Part shown: positions 32,216 through 39,028 of the stretch, piece after piece
Position numbering within the stretch: position 1 is the stretch's first letter
How the letters are laid out: the number at the start of each line of letters is the position of its first letter
Notes under the pieces: generated by a model
Databases searched by the model: none
Told to the model about the DNA's origin: nothing
The model's input: the letters and a program-made list of their open reading frames with translations, nothing else
Program-made: the position numbers and the translations under genes
Assembly (NCBI GenBank): GCA_014240255.1
Contig: JAAZXG010000010.1
Span: forward strand, 1-39,028
DNA: 39,028 bases
Direction: 5' to 3'
Source: Methanobacteriota archaeon
GTDB lineage: Archaea; Thermoplasmatota; Poseidoniia; MGIII; CG-Epi1

Positions 32216-33501
32216 GCCATTATGATGTTTTAGTTGAGGGCGCAGGCCCCGCTGGAGCAACTGCAGCTTATTATTTGGCTAAACAAGGGAAAAAAGTAGC
32301 ATTAGTAGATAGGGCTAAGTTCCCTCGTGAGAAAGCTTGTGGCGGAGGTTTGTGCGTTCATATTGAAGAATTTGATCATATAATCTCTAATTGGGATGAC
32401 TTTCTTGAATCTAAATGTTTTCGCGGAATAGTTTATGGTCCTGATTTCACACCAGTAGATTATGTTAGTGAAAAGCCTTTCTTTTACAATATCCGTCGTT
32501 TAAAATTTGATAATACTTTAGTAGAATATGCTGTTGCTGAAGGTGCCACTTTGATTGAGGGCATAGCCGTAAAGAGTTTTGAAGTAAAAACAGATAAGGT
32601 TATAACTAAATTAAGAAATGGTGATGAACTGACAAGTGATGTAATAATTGGTGCTGGAGGTTCTTTTGACATGGTTTCTCGCAGGATTAGAGAAATAGAA
32701 AATATGCCAATGAAATGGAAAGATGAAGATATTGCAACTGCACTTTATTTTGAAGTTGAAGTAGGTAGAGAATATATGGACCGAGTATATGGTAAAGAGC
32801 GCGTTTCAATGGCTCATATAAAATACCAGAATTTGGATGGCTATGGCTGGTCATTTTCTAAAGATACAGTTCTTAATGTTGGAATAGGATGCCCTCGTTC
32901 TATTATTAAGAAACTTAAGAAAGATAATCCTAAATGGGATGAACGTCAATATTTGCTTGATTATGTAGATACTTTGAAGGATCAAGGCTGGTTCCCTAAA
33001 GATATAGAAGTTAATCGGAAGATGATTGCAGGTTCAAATATTCCTGTAGGAATGGGAATGAAATGTACTGTTGGAGATAGAATGTTAGTTATTGGTGATG
33101 CTGGCGGTTTTGTTTCACCATTATCTGGTGAAGGCTTGTATTATGCTTTGGATTCAGGCCGTATTGCAGCAGAATCATTAGATGCCTTATTCAAAGAGGG
33201 CGCATTTGATAAACAGTCTATGATGCTTTATCACAATGCTTGGAGTGGTAAATGGGGAGATGATTTGGAATGGTTAAAAGTTGGTTGGCATTTACTAATG
33301 GTTATGCCGAATAGTTTAATCAAATATGCTGCCTTAGATGAAGAAACAAAAGAATTTTTTACACATATGTTTGTTGGCTCAATGCCAGCTTCAAAGATTA
33401 AGAATAAGGTATTAGCCCTTATTGCAAAGGGTGCTTTGAAGCATGATTTTTTGAGTCATGTCATTGGTAAACATGAGCAAGTACCGTCAATTTCTAATTA
33501 A
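32212..33501 (+). CDS. Geranylgeranyl reductase family flavoprotein
   Basis: A 429-residue FAD-dependent reductase that saturates geranylgeranyl chains of archaeal membrane lipids. The N-terminal 'EGAGPAGATAAYYLAKQG' is the dinucleotide fold, 'KACGGGLC' the conserved active-site segment, and 'IGDAGGFVSPLSGEGLYYAL' the second FAD contact. TTG start within the eS17 stop. Some paralogues act on quinones or pigments, so the substrate is likely but not certain. Confidence 0.9.
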   Translation: MSHYDVLVEGAGPAGATAAYYLAKQGKKVALVDRAKFPREKACGGGLCVHIEEFDHIISNWDDFLESKCFRGIVYGPDFTPVDYVSEKPFFYNIRRLKFDNTLVEYAVAEGATLIEGIAVKSFEVKTDKVITKLRNGDELTSDVIIGAGGSFDMVSRRIREIENMPMKWKDEDIATALYFEVEVGREYMDRVYGKERVSMAHIKYQNLDGYGWSFSKDTVLNVGIGCPRSIIKKLKKDNPKWDERQYLLDYVDTLKDQGWFPKDIEVNRKMIAGSNIPVGMGMKCTVGDRMLVIGDAGGFVSPLSGEGLYYALDSGRIAAESLDALFKEGAFDKQSMMLYHNAWSGKWGDDLEWLKVGWHLLMVMPNSLIKYAALDEETKEFFTHMFVGSMPASKIKNKVLALIAKGALKHDFLSHVIGKHEQVPSISN

Positions 33502-33521
33502 TTTAATTGATGTGGAAAGGC

Positions 33522-33527
33522 TTTAAG
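33522..33527 (+). promoter_or_regulatory. TATA-like box for the acidic membrane-protein gene
   Basis: TTTAAG centred 26.5 nt upstream of ATG 33551 but only 17.5 nt from the track's ATG 33542, favouring the later start. Confidence 0.4.
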
Positions 33528-33550
33528 AACTAACATACAGAATGCGTCAT

Positions 33551-34573
33551 ATGCCTTCAGCTGATGAGGACTGGGATGATGAAGAGTGGGATGATGAAGA
33601 GTGGGATGATGATTCCGATTCAGGCACTAAACTTATTGTTTTTACGAATCTGAGAATAGCGATTGGAGTTTCACTAGTTATTCTATTACTGATTTGTTCT
33701 ATGACTTTCACTAACTTTGGTTTTTATTCAGGTGCAGGAACTCTTACACTTCTTATTGATGTCAATGAAGGTAAAGATGAGAATGATGTAACATTCACTT
33801 TTAGTGTTTTTGCAGCATCTCCAGCTTTTGGTAAACTGGCTAAAGAAGGTAGTTACAAAGTTATTGTCACACCAAGTTCAGTAGAATATTATGATGGCCC
33901 TATCCAAGTATCTCAAGGTTCATTTTCATTAGATGGTAGTGGTAAAACTTCAGTTTCGATATCATATTCAGACTTATTTGAAATGAATGGAAATTATATG
34001 GTTGAAATCGAGCTTGGTGGTCAGAAAGCTACAGATTCCGTAAATCTTAATAAATTTGCAGAAAGTGCGCTGTTTGACCTAGTTCTTTTCGATGGTAGTG
34101 AACCTATCGACAAAGATTCAGAGGGAATTATAACGAATTTACATTTCCTTAGTGAGATACTCAATAGAGAAGATTCTAGTTCAGATGAGTCAATCATGGT
34201 AGTACCATCTGTTAGTGGCCAAATTACAGTTTACCATTCAGAAGAGATATTTGAATCTGGAAAAGGTGAAGATTATTGGGATAATGATGCTTCTCGTGAT
34301 CCAGTTTCAGTTGAGGTTATTGATTTTGAATTCTCAGGTGATCAAATGAAGTTTATTTATCAATCAGGTAATATTGAAGCTGGTGCAGCTTTCAATCCCG
34401 TTCTTTTTGATATAGATGAAATATATGGAAATGAAGGTAGTGGAGACTATGCACTTACAATAGAATTCACTAATAATTTAGGGACCGATAATTCTCCTAA
34501 ATATGGTCAAAGTACTTGGAAATGGTTTCATATCTGTGATGTGAAAGACGGTGCTTGTGATGGTAATAAATAA
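33551..34573 (+). CDS. Single-pass membrane protein with acidic Trp-rich N-terminus and large external domain
   Basis: A 340-residue protein from ATG 33551 (343 from the track start). The N-terminus repeats 'WDDEE', encoded by a 15-bp tandem DNA repeat. One membrane helix ('IAIGVSLVILLLICSM') follows, then about 280 mostly beta, Asp/Ser-rich residues that should be outside the cell, ending in two nearby Cys ('CDVKDGAC'). No family recognised. The acidic cytoplasmic head resembles that of the protein at 19698-20237 in composition only. Confidence 0.65.
   Translation: MPSADEDWDDEEWDDEEWDDDSDSGTKLIVFTNLRIAIGVSLVILLLICSMTFTNFGFYSGAGTLTLLIDVNEGKDENDVTFTFSVFAASPAFGKLAKEGSYKVIVTPSSVEYYDGPIQVSQGSFSLDGSGKTSVSISYSDLFEMNGNYMVEIELGGQKATDSVNLNKFAESALFDLVLFDGSEPIDKDSEGIITNLHFLSEILNREDSSSDESIMVVPSVSGQITVYHSEEIFESGKGEDYWDNDASRDPVSVEVIDFEFSGDQMKFIYQSGNIEAGAAFNPVLFDIDEIYGNEGSGDYALTIEFTNNLGTDNSPKYGQSTWKWFHICDVKDGACDGNK
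33573..33616 (+). repeat. 15-bp tandem repeat coding for WDDEE
   Basis: Nearly three copies of TGGGATGATGAAGAG within the N-terminal coding region of the acidic membrane protein; a slippage-prone tract that keeps frame because the unit is a multiple of three. Confidence 0.7.
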
Positions 34574-34574
34574 T

Positions 34575-35252
34575 CTAGAAATCTCTCATTTTAGTAACTA
34601 AAAACCATAAATTCCATATTCCATCTTCCCAAGTATTTAGTTTTACTTCACCAACTCTTGCATGAAATGGTACTGGTATCTCTATTGCTCTTAGTCCCCG
34701 TTTAAAGGCTTCAATCTTAAATTCTTCAGAAAGAGGCATTCCATCACTTGTTAATTTTACTTTTGAAATAACTTCTTTTTTGAATACCCACATACCGCTC
34801 TGTGAATCTTTGATATTAATTCCGTGAAATAGATTAGTTCCAAATGTTAAACCCCAATTACCTATCTTATGTGTAATTGACATTGCATCTTTGTCCATTC
34901 TATCCAATCTATTACAGGTTACATAATCCAAATTATTATTAATTAGGAACGCAAGAACGTGAGGTATCTTATCTGCAGGATATGTTGTATCTCCATCAAT
35001 TGTAGCTACATAATCAGTGTCTACTAAACTGAAGCCAGTTTTGTATGCTCTTCCATAACCTTTACGAGGTTCATTATGAACAATCGCACCTCGTTTCTTA
35101 GCTTCTTCAGCAGTATTATCGGTTGAATTTCCATCAATAATTAGAACTTTTACATCTAACCAAGATAAATTACGTGGAATTTGATCAATAGTGGGACCTA
35201 TAGATTCCCCTTCATTTAATGTAGGAATAATTACAGTCAAGCTTATGCCCAT
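34575..35252 (-). CDS. Family 2 glycosyltransferase (dolichyl-phosphate sugar synthase-like)
   Basis: A 225-residue GT-A enzyme with no membrane helices. 'LTVIIPTLNEGESI' starts the nucleotide fold, 'VLIIDGNSTDNTAE' and 'ATIDGDTTYP' (DxD) bind the sugar nucleotide and metal, and 'LSEEFKIEAFKRG' fits the DPM1-like subgroup that makes polyprenyl-phosphate mannose or glucose. It may feed protein N-glycosylation or lipid glycans. ATG 35252 sits on the box shared with the 62-aa membrane gene. Confidence 0.9.
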   Translation of the reverse strand: MGISLTVIIPTLNEGESIGPTIDQIPRNLSWLDVKVLIIDGNSTDNTAEEAKKRGAIVHNEPRKGYGRAYKTGFSLVDTDYVATIDGDTTYPADKIPHVLAFLINNNLDYVTCNRLDRMDKDAMSITHKIGNWGLTFGTNLFHGINIKDSQSGMWVFKKEVISKVKLTSDGMPLSEEFKIEAFKRGLRAIEIPVPFHARVGEVKLNTWEDGIWNLWFLVTKMRDF

Positions 35253-35272
35253 ACTAGGGTTTATGGAGGTCT

Positions 35273-35284
35273 GGTTTTAAGACC
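35273..35284. promoter_or_regulatory. Shared TATA-like box (GGTTTTAAGACC) for divergent GT2 and 62-aa membrane genes
   Basis: Near-palindrome in a 49-bp spacer. The centre is about 24 nt from the plus GTG (35302) and about 26 nt from the minus ATG (35252). Confidence 0.55.
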
Positions 35285-35301
35285 AACTGCACTAGGCATC
35301 T

Positions 35302-35490
35302 GTGTCTTTACTCTTTAAGCAGGTCACATCAGCAGTTTTTCTCTTAGTGGGTTTAATTATTTCTTTATCTTGGTATGAGTGGAAAGATTCTCCACTTTGG
35401 ATGCTAATTCTAGGTGGATTGTTATCTTTATTAGGAATTATAGGCGTCGTTCTCAACATTATGGAATCAGAGGAGAGTTTAGAAGAATAG
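35302..35490 (+). CDS. Small two-helix membrane protein (62 aa)
   Basis: GTG start. Two hydrophobic helices ('VFLLVGLIISLSWY' and 'LWMLILGGLLSLLGIIGVVL') separated by a short polar turn, with an acidic tail ('ESEESLEE'). No family recognised. Support comes from its promoter position and lack of a competing frame; pyrD follows after 44 nt. Confidence 0.55.
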   Translation: MSLLFKQVTSAVFLLVGLIISLSWYEWKDSPLWMLILGGLLSLLGIIGVVLNIMESEESLEE

Positions 35491-35534
35491 TTCCATTAAG
35501 CTTATATTGAACTATTTATCGACTTAATTTTTAG

Positions 35535-36650
35535 ATGAGCTTTTTTTACAGAACAATTCTGCGGCCCGCAGTTTTTTTACAAGATTCTGAAAAAGCCCAC
35601 AATCGTATGATTTCTACACTTTCTAGAGCTAGTCGATCTCGTCTTATGATGTCTTTACTTGGTAATTTCTATAGTTCCCCAGAACTTCCTACCAAAGTTT
35701 TTGATTTAGAATTTCCTAATCCGCTTGGTATTGCAGCTGGCATGGATAAGAATGGTCAAGCAGTACCTGCATGGCAAGCAATTGGTTTTGGTTTTAGTGA
35801 AATTGGCGGAGTTACTCTTCATGAGCAAGAGGGAAATCCTAAACCAAGAATGTTTAGAGCTACTTCCGAACGGGCACTAGTTAATCGAATGGGTTTCAAT
35901 AATATAGGTGCGAATTCGGTTCTTGATAAGTTAAAGGATTTCAAAAATAGGGGACTTTGGCCAGAATCTCCCGTGGGTATAAATTTGGGTAAATCAAAGA
36001 TAACTCCTCTCAAAAAAGCTCCAGAAGATTATGCAGGTTCACTTGAATTATTATGGAATCATGCTGATTTCTTTGTGATAAATATTAGTTCTCCTAATAC
36101 ACTTGGTTTGAGAGATCTTCAAGAATCAAAGCACTTAGAGTTAATACTAAGTCTATGTCAAGAAACGAATAGTAAGTGTGCAATTAAATTAGGTAAAAAT
36201 ATGAAACCACTATTGGTTAAAATAGCTCCTGAACTCAAGGATTCTTATCTTAAAGACATTATAAGATTAATACAAAAATTTGATTTGAATGGCATTGTTG
36301 CTACAAACACTACAATCCAAAGGCCCGAAACAAAAAATAATAAGTCTAAGAAGATTTTTGATGAGCAAGGTGGACTTAGCGGTTTGCCGTTGAAGGATAG
36401 AAGTACAGATATGATTCGTAAAATTTACAAGATATCAAAGGGGAAGATTCCAATTATTGGAGTAGGTGGTGTTTTCACAGCAGATGATGCCTGGGAGAAA
36501 ATAACGGCTGGTGCATCTTTACTTCAATTATATACAGGTTTAGTGTTTGAGGGTCCAGGTATTGCTCGAAGTATAATTTCAGGTCTTAAAAAACGTGTAA
36601 AAGAGGCTGGTCTCAATTCAATTTCAGAGGCCATAGGTCTTAACTCTTAA
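35535..36650 (+). CDS. pyrD: Dihydroorotate dehydrogenase, class 2 (quinone-dependent)
   Basis: A 371-residue FMN enzyme oxidising dihydroorotate to orotate in pyrimidine synthesis. It has the N-terminal membrane-associating helices of class 2 (about 1-45), 'NPLGIAAGMDKNG', 'VNRMGFNN', catalytic Ser in 'NISSPNTLGLR', and the FMN phosphate loop 'IGVGGVFTADDAWEKI'. Class 2 passes electrons to quinone; many archaea instead use class 1. 3' end lies 1 nt from the convergent subtilase stop. Confidence 0.95.
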   Translation: MSFFYRTILRPAVFLQDSEKAHNRMISTLSRASRSRLMMSLLGNFYSSPELPTKVFDLEFPNPLGIAAGMDKNGQAVPAWQAIGFGFSEIGGVTLHEQEGNPKPRMFRATSERALVNRMGFNNIGANSVLDKLKDFKNRGLWPESPVGINLGKSKITPLKKAPEDYAGSLELLWNHADFFVINISSPNTLGLRDLQESKHLELILSLCQETNSKCAIKLGKNMKPLLVKIAPELKDSYLKDIIRLIQKFDLNGIVATNTTIQRPETKNNKSKKIFDEQGGLSGLPLKDRSTDMIRKIYKISKGKIPIIGVGGVFTADDAWEKITAGASLLQLYTGLVFEGPGIARSIISGLKKRVKEAGLNSISEAIGLNS

Positions 36651-36651
36651 C

Positions 36652-39028
36652 TTATTCTCTAATAATAAATTGACTTTGACACATAGGGCATGCAACTTGG
36701 ATAGGTCTCTGATCGGTATTTATTGTTATTAATCCTGAGCATGTAGGACACGACAAATTTGTAGGTCCCATTTCTTCAAAGTCAAAGAAGTCCTCTTCTT
36801 CTTCAGTTCTAAAATATTTCATTCCGATTACGGCACCTATAATCCCGATTACGGCTATAGTTCCTCCTATCATTATTATATTGCTTTCACCATCTTCATT
36901 ATTGTTACTATTTATTACAGTTTTTTCTTCGACAATAATACTTCCTTGCCATGTATGGCTATTAAGTGAATTATCAGTAATGACTAAGCCAATGCCATAA
37001 GTTCCTTCATCTTCAAAGGTATAATCAAATTTTTCTTGTGTTCTTATAATTTCAGAATTATCAGAGATGCGTAATATTGTCCATTCATATTTGGTAATAG
37101 TTCCATCTGAGTCATAAGATTCTTCTGCATTGAATGTTATTTTATCACCTTGTTTTACTACAGTAGGTAGTGAATTACTAGATGATAAATCATTAACATA
37201 AATCACGCCGATTGCGACAGGTGGGATATTTTCTTCTTCAGGTTCTTGAACATATGCATACTTGGTTATGGGTTCTTCTACATTTTCTATTTCGGCTTTA
37301 ATTAGTATACTTCCAGATTCATATGGCGTCCATTCAAAGGATACTATTTCTTCATCTCCTGCCGAAATCTCAATATTTTGTTGAGCAATTAGGATATCTT
37401 TTGCATAAGTACTAATTGTAGCTGTACCTGATTTTCCACCACTATTTGTGATAGTTACACCAATCATTGTAGATTCGCCAACAGTTAGTGGATTATTCCA
37501 TGATAGACTATTTAGTTCAAAAGTTGCTTTAGGTTCTTCGACTGTAATATCCAAATCTATTTCATTATTACTTTCAGTAGTTTCTACAGGATCTGAATTC
37601 TCTAGTAAGACTTCTAAATTATGCGTTCCTTTTTCAGCTTCCCAGTTATAACTAATTACTTCCTTTCCTTCAGCTTCAACATCTATATTTCCACTGTAGA
37701 TAGTAATACTATCAATCATAAGTTTGTAATCTATGTTTCCAGCAGTTTTACCAAGATTGAGTATTTCAAAATTAATAGCTAATTCTTGCCCTTCTTCTAA
37801 TGTTCCTTCAATTTCTATGTTTGCAGGTGTAAAATCAGGTTCTTCAGGCGGAGGTCCTACATTAATAGAAAATATTCTTTCATCGTTGTTATTATTTTGG
37901 TCATCAGGTTCAATACTAACAAGTCTAGCAAGTAAATCACTTTCACCTTCTTCAGCAATCCATTCTCCAGAGATTGTTATTTCTTCCTCAATATCAATAG
38001 AAACACCTTCAAGTGTTGCAAAACGAATATCATCATCATACCATCTTAGTTCAAAACCGGTTGCTTCTTCAGTTCCTTGGTTTTTTATTTTAGCATAAAT
38101 ATTGATATGTTCATTATGTATTGGATCTTCATCATCGGTCCAAACATCAGTTATGGCTAAATCAACACCATCTGCTGGACCTTCAGCAACAGAAATAGTA
38201 GTATCAATTATATTATTTTCAGTATTTCCTTCAGATGGATTTACATCATATACTTCCACAAGAATTTCATATTCGCCTTCATTAGGAGTCCAGTCGTAAG
38301 TCCATATTTTGTTAGAACCGATATTTATGGAGCCTAATGAATTATCATCCTCGATTTCACTTTGATCCACAAATAGCTTGATAGCTGAACTATCAATGTC
38401 CATATTTCCTTCATTTTTAACTTTTACTGAAATTGTTACAGTATCTCCTTCCACAGGCTCTTCAGGTGTAGTTGAGATTTCAGTAACAACGGCATCAGGT
38501 TGATTAATGTCAACAATTTCGTATCCATCAATATATCCATATCCATAGTAGTAATTGTATTTGTCACTTTCATCAGGTTCAGATGCGCTCCCGTCATGCT
38601 CACCATCCCATGCTTCAGAATAATCTTGAAGTCGATCGCGTGCTGGATTAGTCGTGGAGGTTGGTCTTAACGAGATGTCAGTTTCAAGAAGTAATGCAAC
38701 TAGTCCTGAAACTATAGGTGTAGCCATACTAGTTCCATCTTTATCTGTCCAACCTTGGGCATTACTTTCTCCAAATAAATTACTATGTCCTAGTGCTGCT
38801 CGGATTCCACTTCCTGGTGCAACTACAGAAGGTTTTAGTTCATCCCATCTGTCACTATCGCCATCATCATCTCTTGGGCCATAATTGCTGTAGCTTGCCA
38901 AGTCATCATCATTTCTATTAATATTATCATTATTATCCATTGCACCAACTGCAACACTCCAATCAGCTGCAGCAGGTGATGGTACTTCTTCATCACCATC
39001 ATTTCCCATTGCTATAACTACTACAATT
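36652..39028 (-). CDS. Membrane-anchored subtilase with CARDB and PKD domains and C-terminal zinc ribbon, 5' end cut by window edge
   Basis: Partial: the frame stays open to the right edge, and the track Met at 39009 is internal, in the subtilase 'VVVIAMGND' strand. Visible are the oxyanion Asn and the catalytic Ser ('GTSMATPIVSG'); catalytic Asp and His lie outside the window. About four CARDB-like repeats follow, then a PKD-like domain ('TFNAEESYDSDGTITKYEW'), one membrane helix, an acidic segment and a zinc ribbon ('CPTCSG' and 'CPMCQS'). The protease would be outside the cell and the ribbon inside. Likely a surface S8 protease; substrate unknown. Confidence 0.9.
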   Translation of the reverse strand, partial: IVVVIAMGNDGDEEVPSPAAADWSVAVGAMDNNDNINRNDDDLASYSNYGPRDDDGDSDRWDELKPSVVAPGSGIRAALGHSNLFGESNAQGWTDKDGTSMATPIVSGLVALLLETDISLRPTSTTNPARDRLQDYSEAWDGEHDGSASEPDESDKYNYYYGYGYIDGYEIVDINQPDAVVTEISTTPEEPVEGDTVTISVKVKNEGNMDIDSSAIKLFVDQSEIEDDNSLGSINIGSNKIWTYDWTPNEGEYEILVEVYDVNPSEGNTENNIIDTTISVAEGPADGVDLAITDVWTDDEDPIHNEHINIYAKIKNQGTEEATGFELRWYDDDIRFATLEGVSIDIEEEITISGEWIAEEGESDLLARLVSIEPDDQNNNNDERIFSINVGPPPEEPDFTPANIEIEGTLEEGQELAINFEILNLGKTAGNIDYKLMIDSITIYSGNIDVEAEGKEVISYNWEAEKGTHNLEVLLENSDPVETTESNNEIDLDITVEEPKATFELNSLSWNNPLTVGESTMIGVTITNSGGKSGTATISTYAKDILIAQQNIEISAGDEEIVSFEWTPYESGSILIKAEIENVEEPITKYAYVQEPEEENIPPVAIGVIYVNDLSSSNSLPTVVKQGDKITFNAEESYDSDGTITKYEWTILRISDNSEIIRTQEKFDYTFEDEGTYGIGLVITDNSLNSHTWQGSIIVEEKTVINSNNNEDGESNIIMIGGTIAVIGIIGAVIGMKYFRTEEEEDFFDFEEMGPTNLSCPTCSGLITINTDQRPIQVACPMCQSQFIIRE

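Noticed and set aside
39007-39009. Met at 39009 as the subtilase start
   Set aside because: The frame continues upstream as 'IVVVIA', the conserved strand before the oxyanion Asn, so the true start is beyond the window.

Overview
The window is AT-rich, gene-dense archaeal DNA. Archaeal markers are TBP, eS17, RFC large subunit, a Hel308 helicase, archaeal-type GluRS and TrpRS, Dph2, RNase P Pop5, a DRG GTPase, type II methionine aminopeptidase and a geranylgeranyl reductase. The mix with bacterial-type genes (LipB, UppP, class 2 PyrD) and many membrane proteins carrying zinc ribbons, CARDB or carboxypeptidase-regulatory-like domains suggests a planktonic Thermoplasmatota lineage (Marine Group II/III-like). 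That placement is inference; no 16S is present. No stretch over 300 bases lacks a gene, and I saw no CRISPR array, insertion sequence or prophage.

Layout. 1-5.7 kb: a PfkB sugar kinase cut by the left edge, a flippase with a 57-aa zinc-ribbon partner, a zinc-ribbon/DUF2085 pair, UppP and a lipoprotein. 5.8-12.8 kb: one long plus-strand operon, gltX, CDF metal transporter, glycosyltransferase, two sulfotransferases, a DHH/dihydrolipoamide-dehydrogenase chimera and lipB. 12.8-21.2 kb: trpS, dinB, rfcL with a membrane protein, hel308 with another membrane protein, and RNase P Pop5 with an acidic coiled-coil protein. 21.3-28.3 kb: DRG GTPase, a SAP-domain protein behind a 42-aa ORF, a sua5-map-clc operon, citrate synthase and a MazG-like protein. 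28.4-32 kb: an asparagine-synthetase-like PP-loop protein with a Pcc1-like tail coupled to TBP, dph2, a 57-aa membrane protein with a PqqD-like protein, tRNA-Gln and a PRC-barrel protein. 32-39 kb: eS17 with geranylgeranyl reductase, an acidic membrane protein, a DPM-like glycosyltransferase, a 62-aa membrane protein, pyrD and a large membrane-anchored subtilase cut by the right edge.

Expression logic. Nearly every first gene has an AT-rich TATA-like box (TTTAAA, TTAAAT or TATAAA types) centred about 22-28 nt upstream of its start codon, which implies largely leaderless transcripts. Four divergent pairs share one near-palindromic box in the middle of a 45-50 bp spacer. Internal operon genes are joined by TAATG, ATGA, GTGA or TTGA overlaps. 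All seven convergent junctions overlap or lie 1 nt apart. I used these rules to correct several starts in the ORF track.

Most interesting points: an in-frame DHH/Lpd fusion lacking the FAD domain and redox disulfide; a PP-loop ATPase fused to a Pcc1 (KEOPS)-like domain and cotranscribed with TBP; the symmetric divergent promoters; a CLC protein lacking both coupling glutamates; and dinB and rfcL tails encoded on opposite strands of the same few bases.
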